Origin: Agarilytica rhodophyticola
GTDB lineage: Bacteria > Pseudomonadota > Gammaproteobacteria > Pseudomonadales > Cellvibrionaceae
Length of the DNA stretch: 64,000 nt
Direction: 5' to 3'
Assembly: GCF_002157225.2 (NCBI RefSeq)
Contig: NZ_CP020038.1
Location: 5,300,501 to 5,364,500 of the forward strand
Positions within the stretch are counted from its first letter, which is position 1. Each line of letters opens with the position of its first letter. Made by a program: the position numbers and the translations under genes. Below are positions 37,858 through 48,301 of the stretch, one piece after another. The notes below the pieces were generated by a model. The model was not told where the DNA came from. It was given only the letters and a program-made list of their open reading frames with translations, and did no database searches.

Positions 37858-40601
37858 GATTCTAAATCTCCATCTTTGTGGTTGTATTCAAGTTCTCGTA
37901 TTCTGCACAGACTTTGAAGGTTACAATACTGGCACGTCACCGCGCCGTGTTTGGGCTTTACTTCTGCATGACCGGCTAAGAACTCGCGGGACAAATCGTA
38001 TAGTACTTCCCTCCAGTGAGTGATAATATCTTGCCAGGAATCAGGTAAATCTATATTTCCCAGATTGTCAGGCAAGCGCAGCCCTGGCGCAATATTATCG
38101 CGCTCAGCAATACCCTTAAATGCAACTTCGTCCACATGTAACTGGCCAAAGGCAACACCAGCAATATTATCTTCATTAGCAACCCCGTAAATAGGTACCT
38201 GTGGTTCATCAGGACGCTCTCCCGACCATGTCCTTGCCTCAGACTTTCCTGTTTTATAGTCAATAACAAATAAACGACCATCTTCAAGTTTATCCACCCG
38301 ATCATAGCGCACATTTATAGGTAAACCAGTAAGCGCTATATCTTGCTTCGCCTCACGAAAAACAACAGAAAAAGGACTGCGTTTTTTTTCAAGTTCCAAC
38401 CATGCACGCAGTAATTTATACATGCGACTATGCTCAAGTTCACCCAGTTTAAGACCGATACTCTTATTGTGTTTTAAATCATTAATACTTGAATCGATAG
38501 CATTGTTAATCACTTCCTTTAAGGACTTATCGCTCATATTTAAAAGCTGGGAATGATCTTTAATATGCTTCCAAATACGTTCCAGTGCATCGTGAATTAA
38601 ACTGCCGCGATCAGCAGCATTTAGACCCGGCTGGGCTTGTATATCTTCTCGTGCAAATAGTCGATGTTTAGCATAGGCGCGAAATGGGCAAGCAGCTTGA
38701 TCTTTCAATATTTGAGTACCACCCCGAATATCATTGTTTGACTCTACTCTTTCTCCAACCGCAACACCTTTAATGTCTATAACACGTTCAAGCTGGGCGT
38801 TGTGCATGATGAGGTTACAGTAGTCGGCAGGCGCCATAAGATTGAGTTCATCTAATGTCACTTGATGATAATCAGTCAATAAGCTGCTTGGCTGCATAGC
38901 TTTATCACCATCGAGCATGGCATAGCTAAATATGACTTTTTGCGCTGAGTTGGCGAAGCGGGAAGTTAAACGTTTTGCTAACAATAACTCTCGTTCAGCA
39001 GAAGCTCTGGGCATCTGGAGGCTCTTTTGCATCGACAATGGTAGCAATGGATTTGGCTTCACCGCTGCCGGCCAAGAAGCATTGTCCATATTCATTATCC
39101 ACAGATGATCAAACATCATACCCGCCGCCTCAAAAACACCTAATACCTGTACTGGAGAATCTTTCGTTTGTGCCTGAAAAGCCGTATCGTTCGCAAGCTT
39201 AGAAAGTATGTCGATGGCTTTAGCCAAACTAATAGCGGGGTAAACATGGTCAAAATTGCTCATGTTAGCAATAACGGAATACCATATTTCCAGTTGTTGG
39301 TACTCCAATGTATCTAGCGCACGCTCGCCGGGCCAGCCTAGAGCGATCAATTGTTCAGCGAATAATTGCGCCCAAGCTGTCGGCGCTTGTTCTTTAGGAG
39401 CATGTAATAAAAGCTTGCGAAAATTTTGTAAGCCGCTATGCAAACTTGTCAGATAGCTGACCTGCTCATCGTCTTGCTTCTCTTTTTTACTCTTACCAGG
39501 AAACTCACCAATCATAGCGCTCAACGTTTTGAAGCTTACACTTAAATTTTGCTCTCGCAATTGCTTATCTAACTGCGACCGCATTTGCATTTCGCTCGCA
39601 TTTCCAAAAAAAGGAGAATGTAATAACTGGCTGACATCATCAGTGCTGAGTTCAGAGAAATTAAGCTTTAGGAGTAATAAAGCCGAAGCAACAAGAGGCA
39701 CCTTAGCCAAGGGTACAGCAGCAGAAATATTAAAACCGGGAGCATGACGAGCTTGGTCAGGTAAAACATATTGCGGCTCAAACACTTGGGTGAAAATACG
39801 TTCTACTTGTGCGCGGCTTTGATTCAATTCTGGAATCACCACTCCAACCGTCGCCATCGGATTGTTATCTATAAGGTTGGCCGCCCAACATGCAGCGCTC
39901 CAAATTTCAGTTTGATAATTTGCCAAGCCGATATAGTTTACATGGCGGGCTTGCTTTAAATCTTGATTTACAAAGGAGTAAAGTTCTTCATAATGAACAT
40001 AAGCCCCCTGGTTCTTGGTAGCCTCTAATAGGCCTACCAGCTGAGGAGGAATATCGTCAAAAGCCAGTAACACAATATTAGAAGGTAGCCTTAGCTGGGA
40101 GCGGCTAATCACTTCGGTGAGTAGCTCGACCATGGAAGTAAAATCAATTAAAGACTTTTCGTCACATAGTGCTCGATACTCGTTCGCCCAGGCCTCAAAA
40201 GCAGGATGTAATTCAGGTATTTTATCTATCTCCACCTGCCACTGCTTTAACGTAGACCAAGCGCTGCGTGCTACATCTGCGGCAGCAGTAGGGTTAAACA
40301 GCTCCACCACATCTTTTTGTCTATTAACCGCAGTCTGCCAAAGCAAAGTCTCCTGGCTCGCAGTGAGCACAACAGAGGAAGTCACATCCATTTGCCGTAT
40401 GTTCAAACTATCCCACAAACGCTGTAGCCAAGCGTTCATAGAGAGGCAACTAAGACTGCGCCAAGCGGTGACGGATTGTGCTTGCTGATACAGCGCATAC
40501 TGGCGCTGCATAAAGCGTCCCAAGCGTTTATTAGGTGTAAGAATTAGTGTGTCATGTGGATACTTCTTAAAAAAGTCGGCGACAGCATTTACCAGTTTCA
40601 T
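37854..40601 (-). CDS. AddB-like Fe-S nuclease
   Basis: The 915-aa partner lacks helicase motifs in good condition but has an inactive-helicase body and a C-terminal PD-(D/E)XK nuclease (FVIDYKTGKSEARTW) flanked by four cysteines, Cys638 in AACPFRAYAKHRL and Cys890, Cys893 and Cys899 in CQYCNLQSLC. The spacing of these is that of the AddB/Cas4-type Fe-S nuclease fold. This family is often annotated as a probable DNA repair protein next to an AddA-like gene in gammaproteobacteria that lack RecBCD. It precedes the helicase gene and overlaps it by 4 bases. Confidence 0.87.
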   Translation of the reverse strand: MKLVNAVADFFKKYPHDTLILTPNKRLGRFMQRQYALYQQAQSVTAWRSLSCLSMNAWLQRLWDSLNIRQMDVTSSVVLTASQETLLWQTAVNRQKDVVELFNPTAAADVARSAWSTLKQWQVEIDKIPELHPAFEAWANEYRALCDEKSLIDFTSMVELLTEVISRSQLRLPSNIVLLAFDDIPPQLVGLLEATKNQGAYVHYEELYSFVNQDLKQARHVNYIGLANYQTEIWSAACWAANLIDNNPMATVGVVIPELNQSRAQVERIFTQVFEPQYVLPDQARHAPGFNISAAVPLAKVPLVASALLLLKLNFSELSTDDVSQLLHSPFFGNASEMQMRSQLDKQLREQNLSVSFKTLSAMIGEFPGKSKKEKQDDEQVSYLTSLHSGLQNFRKLLLHAPKEQAPTAWAQLFAEQLIALGWPGERALDTLEYQQLEIWYSVIANMSNFDHVYPAISLAKAIDILSKLANDTAFQAQTKDSPVQVLGVFEAAGMMFDHLWIMNMDNASWPAAVKPNPLLPLSMQKSLQMPRASAERELLLAKRLTSRFANSAQKVIFSYAMLDGDKAMQPSSLLTDYHQVTLDELNLMAPADYCNLIMHNAQLERVIDIKGVAVGERVESNNDIRGGTQILKDQAACPFRAYAKHRLFAREDIQAQPGLNAADRGSLIHDALERIWKHIKDHSQLLNMSDKSLKEVINNAIDSSINDLKHNKSIGLKLGELEHSRMYKLLRAWLELEKKRSPFSVVFREAKQDIALTGLPINVRYDRVDKLEDGRLFVIDYKTGKSEARTWSGERPDEPQVPIYGVANEDNIAGVAFGQLHVDEVAFKGIAERDNIAPGLRLPDNLGNIDLPDSWQDIITHWREVLYDLSREFLAGHAEVKPKHGAVTCQYCNLQSLCRIRELEYNHKDGDLES

Positions 40602-41884
40602 TGTTTGTCTCTCTATTTGCTTGCTATCTGCTTGTTGCCGGGTATTCGGTAGTACTTATAGGACTTGTATAGCGCGGTTTCAAGAATGGATTGCGGATTT
40701 GATTCATTTGAGCACAGTGTAATTAGGTATCACGTTATCTTCTGGTCACTATTCACACAAACTCTAGTCTGTTTAACAACACTTTTATGAATATTATGCA
40801 TACATGGTACACCGCTACTGCAAGGGTTTCCAGCACACTTACCTCCCCCTCAGCTCCGAGCAAAACCGATTGTTTTTTGAGCAAAAAAATAACTTAGCGT
40901 ATTAAGGTGTATTTGTAAGAATTAGATCATCTTTAACGGCAAACCATAGGAGGATAAATTAAAGACTATTCCACATTAAATTTATGGTTGATAGTTGTTA
41001 TCTTTTTGCAGATGCAATTTTTTATCGTAATAGCTTTAGCTATTCCTTTAGCTACTGCACGCTCATTTTTATTGAGAGCAAAATAAGGCAAATAATTATT
41101 TATTACTATTAGAAATATTTATGGTAAACCTAGTTTCTCTTCTGGTCACGGGCTTTCGTTCATTTTTATACCTTTGCCTCCGCCATAACGGTCTCGAAAA
41201 AGGCACCGTATAAAATTTAACACAAAATTTTATAATAAAAAAAAAGAATTTATAAACGCCAAAATTAAATCGTAATTAGTCGTCAAAATACGCATGCGTC
41301 AAATACTTATATAAATATCAGAACTTTATTCGTATCAAAATCATCTCAAAGTGCAAATAACGATTCAAAAACAAAAAATACGACGCCATTTTTCTTGTAA
41401 ATTTTTGGTGTGTAATAAATTGAAACCTTATTTTGGAAAAAACAAGCATTTGTCAAAATATAATTAAAGAATAAAAATTTGTTGGCACCAAAGTAAAAAA
41501 AACAAGCTTGCTGAATAATAAGTTATGAGCGTAGGATCAGCTTTTGGGTAAGAAAAAATTAATTTAGGCATACCCATAGCTTACTTACTAATATCCACTT
41601 TTGTAGTTGACGCTAGTTGGTACTCGTCGATAAAAAATGTACTAACTAATTGCACCACAGGCTGTGGTGCCTGATCAAAGGCAACAAGCCATTGATTGCA
41701 AGAGCAAACAAAATAGCACTTTTGTTTGCAGTAGCCAGAATAAGCATAGGATACGTGTTTCTGGATGATCACTGGGGATAATCATTGTAAGACACCAATG
41801 AGAGTAACGATCTCTCAGGGGTGACTATGCCCTAGCCGATTAAAGCAATAGAACAATTAACACATTATTAAAGGAGTTTTTCTG
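40602..41884. other. Long AT-rich divergent intergenic region
   Basis: This 1283-base gap separates the leftward AddB-like gene from the rightward metalloprotease gene. I find no supported gene: the only open frame of note (63 codons on the minus strand, 41581-41772) has no ribosome site. It contains an 8-bp hairpin listed separately and should hold two promoters. The long leader before the protease gene leaves space for distant regulator sites. Confidence 0.5.
41652..41670. repeat. Perfect 8-bp hairpin
   Basis: GCACCACA-GGC-TGTGGTGC is a perfect stem of 8 bp with a 3-base loop, about 215 bases upstream of the metalloprotease start. It has no T-run. It could be an operator or an mRNA leader structure. 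Confidence 0.6.
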
Positions 41885-43852
41885 ATGTCCAAACGACCTT
41901 TCCTAAGACACCACATAAAACCTTTAGCCGCACTTGCATTTTCAAGTTTATGGATGTTAACTCCATCGGCGATAGCCCAAAAGAAAGATATGTCAGAATA
42001 TTTAAATAAATATTCTGCAAAAAAATATTCTCCTGAAGAATTCGAAGCTATGGTTCCGTCAACTCCGAATCCATGGTTAAGTATGCTGCCAGACAATGAC
42101 AAAATTGATTGGAATTACTGGAATATGAAAAAGGCCGTGGCTTCACAGGCCCGCTTCGCTCAAAGTAATACGACAAGTGTCATCATGCCGGGACCGGATA
42201 AATTCTTCTTCCCTTTTAACGTATTGCCTTTTTTTGGCACAAGTTCATGGCAACATAGTTCAGTGTCAATCTCTGGTGAGTTTGAGTTACCAGCACCGGA
42301 AATTGTAACTCCTGCAGCAGAAGATGAAGGTTCTCTATTGTTAGCCACCGAAGTTAACCTTGAGTCAGGCAATGCCATTGTTGTAGATTCTGTTATTGGC
42401 GATGGCCCTTACGGTTCAGAAGGAACAGGCTCGGCTGATTTTGATTTCTATGCATTGCGGGATTTAGAAGCCGGTCAGACCTTGATGATCGATATCGATA
42501 CGCCAATACCACGAGGTGACCTAGATCCTTATATAGAAGTATACAATGCTGATGGAGTGCGAGTTGCCTTTAATGACGATGGTGATGTTTCCCAGTCATT
42601 CGATAGTTTTCTCTCATTTGAGATTCCTGCATCAGGTGATTATTTCATTTCCGTCGGCGGCTTTGGCTCGTTCTCGTTAACAGACCTCAACGATTCCTCA
42701 AGTGGCCCAGGTGAAATATTTGGCGGCGCGCTGAGTGAAGGCACCTACACAATGACTGTGGGTCTTGACTACTTCGACGAGCAAACCTATGTATTTTTGG
42801 CAAAACCTGGTGACGTATTCGGTGCCGCCATTACAGGCACAGCATCTGATATGACACTGCTTGACAGCACTTTAACCGAGCGACAAGGTTCGATGGGGGA
42901 TGTTTCGTTCATCTTCCCAGATAATTCGCCACTACCTTCAGGTTTGGTCAGTGTCAATCATGTGGTCGATAAGCTAGGCTTTTACCGTCTGAGATTAAAA
43001 GGCATGAATGAAGGGCCTTATACCTTGCAACTAAACGCTGAGTTACCAACTTTGCGTACAGCCGAGGAAGGCGCTTTCCAAACTATTTTTGTCGATTTTG
43101 ATGGTGCCACAGTAGATCTAGCTGAGTCTATTGATGATATGTCTCCTCCAGGAACTAACATCGTTACCCTTTCACCACTTTCTAGCTTCTTGCCGAATTG
43201 GGGTCTTACTGATGCCGATGAAGATGCTGTTATTGACTCTGTTATGAGTGTTCTGGAACAAAGCTTGGTACATGATATCCGACGTTCAGGTCGCAACCGC
43301 GACTTTAAGATCCGTTTACTCAATAGCCGTGATCATCAAGATCCTTTTGGCATGCCAAATGTAAGCCGTGTTATCGTTGGCGGCACAATTGCTGAGCTCG
43401 GCGTATCAACCATCGGTATCGCTCAATCTATCGACGTAGGTAACTTTGATACAGAAGAAACAGGATTTGTGTTACTTGATCTTCTAAGCGCTGAGGCGAC
43501 AAATCCTAATTCGCTTAATCAATTCCCAATTTCTGACGAGTCATCGATCATAGATTTAATTGGTGTTGGTGTCGGTGAAATTGTCGCGCATGAGGCTGGC
43601 CATTACTTGGGTAACTGGCATACAGATCAGTTTAACGATCAACCCAATATTATGGATCAGGGCGGCAATCTTTCATTTAGCGTAATTGGTATTGGTGAAG
43701 ATGGCATTTTTGGTACAGCAGATGATGTGGATTCAATGTTTGGCCGCGATGTATTCAATCCTAACGAAGGCTATACCGGCATTGAGAATACCGCCACATC
43801 TATTGGTCAAGGAGCAACACAGCCTCCATTTAGACACGTTCACGATGACTAA
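41885..43852 (+). CDS. Secreted metzincin-type metalloprotease with PPC region
   Basis: The 655-aa protein has a signal peptide (cleavage after PSAIA, about residue 31) and a beta-rich region near residues 150-310 with FDFYALRDLEAGQTLMIDID and DPYIEVYNADGVRVAFNDDGD. That looks like a PPC (prepeptidase C-terminal) domain. The zinc site is HEAGHYLGNWH, His569-Glu570 with His573 and His579, the metzincin pattern HExxHxxGxxH. A Met-turn, NIMDQGG with Met590, follows 11 residues after the third His. The ATG is preceded by AAAGGAG at 8 bases, the strongest ribosome site nearby. It is probably exported to degrade protein; no inhibitor gene is adjacent. Confidence 0.85.
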   Translation: MSKRPFLRHHIKPLAALAFSSLWMLTPSAIAQKKDMSEYLNKYSAKKYSPEEFEAMVPSTPNPWLSMLPDNDKIDWNYWNMKKAVASQARFAQSNTTSVIMPGPDKFFFPFNVLPFFGTSSWQHSSVSISGEFELPAPEIVTPAAEDEGSLLLATEVNLESGNAIVVDSVIGDGPYGSEGTGSADFDFYALRDLEAGQTLMIDIDTPIPRGDLDPYIEVYNADGVRVAFNDDGDVSQSFDSFLSFEIPASGDYFISVGGFGSFSLTDLNDSSSGPGEIFGGALSEGTYTMTVGLDYFDEQTYVFLAKPGDVFGAAITGTASDMTLLDSTLTERQGSMGDVSFIFPDNSPLPSGLVSVNHVVDKLGFYRLRLKGMNEGPYTLQLNAELPTLRTAEEGAFQTIFVDFDGATVDLAESIDDMSPPGTNIVTLSPLSSFLPNWGLTDADEDAVIDSVMSVLEQSLVHDIRRSGRNRDFKIRLLNSRDHQDPFGMPNVSRVIVGGTIAELGVSTIGIAQSIDVGNFDTEETGFVLLDLLSAEATNPNSLNQFPISDESSIIDLIGVGVGEIVAHEAGHYLGNWHTDQFNDQPNIMDQGGNLSFSVIGIGEDGIFGTADDVDSMFGRDVFNPNEGYTGIENTATSIGQGATQPPFRHVHDD

Positions 43853-43879
43853 TGGTTAATGCCTAATTAAGACTGACAA

Positions 43880-43902
43880 AAGCCCCCACCTTATGGGGGC
43901 TT
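43880..43902 (+). terminator. Hairpin terminator of the metalloprotease gene
   Basis: AAGCCCCC pairs with GGGGGCTT in a perfect 8-bp stem with a 7-base loop, 27 bases after the stop. The following bases are TCTTAT, so the T-run is short. It probably ends transcription here, and may act in both directions against the convergent gene. Confidence 0.75.
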
Positions 43903-43969
43903 CTTATAGCGAATCAGTTTTTCTCCGTATATAGGAGATGCTATTAAATGAGATATTTACTTTCTGAGA

Positions 43970-44344
43970 TTATTTTAGATTTTTTATTAATTTTGCTCTC
44001 TCGTTTCTCAGAAATGTTACCATTTCACGTTTTTCAGCAGTGTCAATTTTCCCTAATCTTTTAATTAGTTGAGTATAGTTATCAACTTTATTCCATCCGT
44101 CCTTGTGCCACGGCTTTTTCTTGCCAGCGGAACTACTTGCAGCTTTCCCTCTATGATTACTAGTGCCATCATATCCCCCCTGCATTGCAAGACTTCCATT
44201 ACCTTTCGTTGCTAGCTGGCTAACAGCATGTGTAGCTATCCTAGCCATAAATGGTGTGCCAGGGGCCCCGTTTGTTTTAACATTAGTTTGATTCGGAACT
44301 CTAGATGTTAAAGAAGCCCTAGCGTTAAATTTGGTATTAAGCAT
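43970..44344 (-). CDS. Uncharacterised basic protein
   Basis: I do not recognise this 124-aa product. It has no signal peptide or membrane segment. The N-terminal half is rich in Ser, Thr, Asn and Ala; the middle has KAASSSAGKKKPWHKDGWNK, and the C-terminal third is a likely charged helix (TAEKREMVTFLRNERAKLIK). I start at the ATG five codons inside a frame that opens at TTG. The ribosome site is weak, so it could still be a chance frame, but the amino-acid use looks protein-like. It converges on the metalloprotease gene and is isolated from its other neighbours by 259 bases. Confidence 0.5.
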   Translation of the reverse strand: MLNTKFNARASLTSRVPNQTNVKTNGAPGTPFMARIATHAVSQLATKGNGSLAMQGGYDGTSNHRGKAASSSAGKKKPWHKDGWNKVDNYTQLIKRLGKIDTAEKREMVTFLRNERAKLIKNLK

Positions 44345-44618
44345 AAATTTTTTATCCAAAAGACTAGTTAAAATACTAGCTTTTAGTGGTAGTCAACCCG
44401 TAAAAGTTCTCTTCAATAAAAAACAATATACACAAAATAACTTTATAAACAGTAATGAAATTTTTAAATATTTAAGGAAATATTGATAGAGCCTTTATCC
44501 CTGCTAACGTGCAAAAAAATCTCTCACACTAATTAATGATATTATCTAAATGATCTGACAAAAGCTCGGTAATATGTATAGTTTTATTTATGAAAACAGA
44601 AACGAAATTTAACTGCTT

Positions 44619-46172
44619 TTAGGTCTTTATTTCACTTATTTCACTTAGTAACTCAGCCGCTAAATCGGCCACATTTTTAGCAAGATGATGTGAGCTATCT
44701 ACTTGTTCTTGAACACTAATATTTGATTTCTTAATAGATTCAATATCACTATTAACCTTCTCAGAGACACTTCGTTGTTGCTCCATTGAGCCTGCCGTCT
44801 GTGAACTGACATCGTGAATTCTACTAATAGCAACTGAGGTTTGTTGCAGTAATGCATTGGTTGACTCGGCTTCCTTAATAGTTTTACCACTTTGATGTTG
44901 GCTTTGTTCCATCATGCTAACCACTCGTTTTGAAGAGGTTTCAAGGTTTTCCACAATACCATCTATTTCAGAAGTCGCATCGCGACTACGTTGCGCTAGT
45001 GTACGAACTTCATCGGCGACCACAGCAAACCCCCTGCCCTGCTCCCCTGCTCGCGCAGCTTCTATCGCTGCATTAAGAGCCAATAAGTTAGTCTGCTCGG
45101 CAATACTGCGAATAACATTAGTAATACTACCTATTTCAATCGTATCCGAGGCCAGCTGATCAATAACAACTTTCATTTCGTTAAGTTGACTAATCAGCTG
45201 CCCGATTTGATTGACAGTATCATTTACTTTTGTTTCGCTCTGCCCAGATAATGACTTCGCTTCATCAGATATCGTTGCAACATTAAGCGATGCTTCAGTT
45301 ACATCGGCGATATTAGCAATCATGTTATGGCTAGCATTAACAACAAGCTCTACACATTCGCTCTGTTCATTTAACTGAGTTTGGTTGTTAGTCACAATAT
45401 CTGAAGAGTTACTTGCAATAGTGGTAAGGTTGGAAGCTACCTCCCTAAATTGATCAAATATATTGCGTAACATTTGGTAGAAGTTGTTAAAAGATTCAAC
45501 CACCAACCTGCCTTCTTTTGAATTTATATTAAAACGACTGAGATCAATCATCAGATTTTTGTCTTTTGATGAAAGCTCTACACTGGCCATAATAAGATAA
45601 GATAATTTATATTGTGCAGCTAAGCGCACTGAAAAAAATACTAAAATAGCTGTTTCTAACACAACAAATACCGCATGAATCAAAAAGGTTGTCCAGTTGC
45701 AATTTTGCGCGTATGCGATATAAGGTATCCCACCGATAGTCGCATTAGATAGTTGTAAGGGTACGCTTACTAAATGATGAACTGCAATGACTCCAGCAGC
45801 AACCAGTAAGACTTTCCAGTCCCGCCAAATAATAAGAAATGCAAGCACGGCAAAAATATGAAAATGCATTTCCAGACGTCCCATTTGCTGCATAATCATT
45901 ACCATCGACATCACCATAAAGCTGATGGAGATCGCTGCACGGCAAATAAAAGCCCCTTTACTTACGAAATAAATAGCTGAGCTGGCTAACACTGCTAAGG
46001 TTGCAGGAATTGCCCCTTGTAAGTGGGTTCCATAACCATAGGGAACGACAAAATAAATAAAAGGTAAGTGGCAAGCCAGTACTATAAGCATAAACTTATC
46101 CGACCAGGCAAGATCACTACTAATCTTTTCACTTATGAAACTTTGCACTTTCTGGTCGAGCTCATCATTCAT
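44619..46172 (-). CDS. Methyl-accepting chemotaxis protein, membrane His-rich sensor
   Basis: The 517-aa receptor has about six membrane segments in residues 25-190 and no large periplasmic domain, then a cytoplasmic signalling domain with the MCP hairpin [19 protein letters not shown] and [13 protein letters not shown]. The membrane part holds MHFH (His103, His105) and VHHL (His132, His133), the kind of intramembrane histidines that can bind haem or metal; a related His-rich membrane module exists in other chemoreceptors and GGDEF proteins. I start at the ATG 7 bases after AAGGA; the frame begins six codons earlier at a GTG that overlaps the SCO1-like gene. It is co-transcribed with that gene. 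Confidence 0.9.
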   Translation of the reverse strand: MNDELDQKVQSFISEKISSDLAWSDKFMLIVLACHLPFIYFVVPYGYGTHLQGAIPATLAVLASSAIYFVSKGAFICRAAISISFMVMSMVMIMQQMGRLEMHFHIFAVLAFLIIWRDWKVLLVAAGVIAVHHLVSVPLQLSNATIGGIPYIAYAQNCNWTTFLIHAVFVVLETAILVFFSVRLAAQYKLSYLIMASVELSSKDKNLMIDLSRFNINSKEGRLVVESFNNFYQMLRNIFDQFREVASNLTTIASNSSDIVTNNQTQLNEQSECVELVVNASHNMIANIADVTEASLNVATISDEAKSLSGQSETKVNDTVNQIGQLISQLNEMKVVIDQLASDTIEIGSITNVIRSIAEQTNLLALNAAIEAARAGEQGRGFAVVADEVRTLAQRSRDATSEIDGIVENLETSSKRVVSMMEQSQHQSGKTIKEAESTNALLQQTSVAISRIHDVSSQTAGSMEQQRSVSEKVNSDIESIKKSNISVQEQVDSSHHLAKNVADLAAELLSEISEIKT

Positions 46173-46186
46173 TTGCTTTTCCTTCA

Positions 46187-46804
46187 TCACATCATATTTA
46201 TCGTATGGAGATCTTTCAACATAACATTAACACTGGGCTTGGTGTAAATAATTAGACCCGGAACACTTGGGTGGAGAAGATAGATATTACTTGCATGAGC
46301 AATATCTATAGAGCCTTCATTTCTACTGATATATTGTTTAAGATCATCAACAGCTCGCCCCAGTTGATTTTTATCTTTAATAATCAACCCAACAAAAGCA
46401 GGGTTGAAAACACTTAAATATTCGTTCATCACTTGTTCGCTGTCGTAATCAGGATCAATTGTTAAAAGCGCAAATGTCGCGTTCCCTTCAACACGATCAA
46501 ACATTCTCTGATAGAGAGACATTGTCACAGGACAGCTATGCCCACAGCGGGTAAAACCGGTAGTAAGGTAAAGGGGCTGGCTGGACAATTTTTCCCAAGT
46601 AACCTTGTTGCCATACTGATCACTCATGTCGTAATCGGCGAGAATAAAGCCAGTAGAGGCACCTTCGATATACTTCATATTAAAGGCTTGATAAAGAATA
46701 TGGTGCTGAGGAAAAAAACACATGATAATAGCACAAAGTAATAATACAGAGCTCAAGGATAGCAACATCAGCTTTTTTAATTCCCATCTACTAGTATTAT
46801 TCAT
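46187..46804 (-). CDS. SCO1/SenC-like thioredoxin-fold protein
   Basis: This 205-aa protein has one N-terminal membrane anchor ([20 protein letters not shown]) and a periplasmic thioredoxin-like domain. The pair of cysteines is in [13 protein letters not shown], spacing C-x3-C-P as in SCO1/SenC/PrrC copper chaperones, and a later His in [13 protein letters not shown] corresponds to their third ligand. SCO proteins insert copper into cytochrome c oxidase or reduce its CuA cysteines. Here no oxidase gene is near; the next gene, 14 bases downstream, encodes a chemoreceptor. The ATG is used rather than a TTG five codons earlier. Confidence 0.8.
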   Translation of the reverse strand: MNNTSRWELKKLMLLSLSSVLLLCAIIMCFFPQHHILYQAFNMKYIEGASTGFILADYDMSDQYGNKVTWEKLSSQPLYLTTGFTRCGHSCPVTMSLYQRMFDRVEGNATFALLTIDPDYDSEQVMNEYLSVFNPAFVGLIIKDKNQLGRAVDDLKQYISRNEGSIDIAHASNIYLLHPSVPGLIIYTKPSVNVMLKDLHTINMM

Positions 46805-47456
46805 TGCTTTATTCTTCAATCATATATTGCTCGCTAAAATACACCAAAGGCCACTTTGAAATAACCTCTAATTATAGAGTATAGGCAGAGCTGAAGCTCT
46901 TTACCCATATTTCATAAATTTTTCACATAACCAAAGTATTAGATAATACTCTGTTGATATAACATTATAAGTAAATGATCAATAAGCCATAGTATGTATT
47001 AAAGTTACCACACCCTATGCACTTGCTTTTATAACATCATCACTTCTATTACTAAAAGAGATAAACTCAAATATTGGGTTTCTAAGAATGAAAATTGTTA
47101 ATCAAACTAATTAAAAAAAACTATTCCTATAACGTGGGATTAACCTTACGATATTTTAGCTGGTGAAAGACAAGTAACGACTGCATGCTCACGAGCAATT
47201 ATCGATTTTATTGAGTTTGATTTTAGATTATTAGAGATATATTGAGCCCACAGAAATTCAAACACTCATTTTAAAAAGCAATTACACTTTGAAACAATTC
47301 TATTGGAAAGTTTTTTTTGCCAACTGGTAGCTTTACTCTTTATTACAAAAGCTTATTCTATAGCTTGTTTGTCTCAACTAAGAGTCTCAATTAAGAGCCA
47401 CACCAGAATACCTGTACTTGAATGCCTGCACTTAAATACATGGAGATAGCACTTAG
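46805..47456. other. AT-rich divergent intergenic region
   Basis: A 652-base gap between the leftward SCO1-like gene and a rightward unknown gene. It must hold both promoters, but A/T-rich hexamers are too common to choose. No supported ORF or strong hairpin was found. Confidence 0.45.
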
Positions 47457-48188
47457 ATGCTAGTTACTATTTTCCAATTAGAGCACCCCGAATTGATACG
47501 CGCTTCTGGGGATGAAAACTGTTATAACGACTATTTAGTATTTAAAATTCCCACTCTCCCAGCTTATGCACTGACTAATACACGTTTAAACATCGATCAC
47601 ACACTTCACACAGATATAAATTTCACTTGTCCACCCTACGAACTTGTTAATGATACGATGATTACGCCAGGTATCGCCTGGGATAACGGATATCAAAGCT
47701 CTGGAACTCTCACTGTTTACCATAATGGTATAAAAGACTATACCATGCTTTTTCCACATATTAAGCACAAGGCATTAAAACGCCGTTTAGCTCGCTTTGC
47801 ATTAGAAGCACATAATGCATTTGGTAGTCAATCATGGATGTCTTATTGTTTTATGGTAAGTGGCGTTATAGAAGGTCTACTTTACTATAAATTCCATTGC
47901 CAACATTTTGTTGAACTATTAGAACTTGCTAAATATGACAACATCATTAGTAATGAAGAAGCATCGTTGCTTTACAATGCGCATCAATGCTGTCATAAAA
48001 TACAAGCATATAAATGTAGAGAGACAATTCCAGATAGAAAACAGGCTATAGAATTAAGTGCCCTCTATGATCGTCTGCTTAAAACCAAATGGGTTTCACA
48101 AGATTCTTCTAATGAAAAACGTATTACTACATTGATAAGAAAAACAAAGAATATTGGCCCAGGTAACAATATATTCACGATTCTTTAG
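47457..48188 (+). CDS. Uncharacterised 243-aa protein
   Basis: I cannot name this protein. It has no signal peptide. The N-terminal 110 residues look beta-rich (YLVFKIPTLPAYALTNTRL, GTLTVYHNGIKDYTMLFP); the C-terminal part is mainly helical and Cys/His-rich (WMSYCFMVSGVIEGLLYYKFH, LLYNAHQCCHKIQAYKCR). The helical part recalls DUF4145 or HEPN-like helical bundles, but the R-x4-6-H motif of HEPN nucleases is absent. A GGAGA site lies about 10 bases before the ATG. It precedes the P-loop/ABC/porin genes on the same strand by 470 bases; a functional link is only suggested by position. Confidence 0.65.
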   Translation: MLVTIFQLEHPELIRASGDENCYNDYLVFKIPTLPAYALTNTRLNIDHTLHTDINFTCPPYELVNDTMITPGIAWDNGYQSSGTLTVYHNGIKDYTMLFPHIKHKALKRRLARFALEAHNAFGSQSWMSYCFMVSGVIEGLLYYKFHCQHFVELLELAKYDNIISNEEASLLYNAHQCCHKIQAYKCRETIPDRKQAIELSALYDRLLKTKWVSQDSSNEKRITTLIRKTKNIGPGNNIFTIL

Positions 48189-48245
48189 CTTCCTAATTAC
48201 GTGTAAACAGTAACCCGAAATAACCCTCATAAATACCTTCCTTTG

Positions 48246-48254
48246 TGGTATAAT
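48246..48254 (+). promoter_or_regulatory. Candidate extended -10 promoter
   Basis: TGGTATAAT is a perfect extended -10 (TGnTATAAT). No good -35 is present at 17 bases, as allowed for extended -10 promoters. A transcript from here would begin near 48261 and read through the palindrome and the mini-ORF towards the P-loop gene. Confidence 0.4.
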
Positions 48255-48301
48255 CCAATATGGTTTTTCAGTGGCTAGAAGATACAAACTATTAACCCGG
48301 C

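Noticed and set aside
37457-38023. 188-codon frame opposite the AddA/AddB junction
   Set aside because: Lies antisense to two clearly real overlapping genes and has low-complexity, non-conserved composition.
41581-41772. 63-codon minus-strand frame with several Cys
   Set aside because: No ribosome site, no recognisable domain, and it contains a perfect hairpin; probably a chance frame in a long gap.
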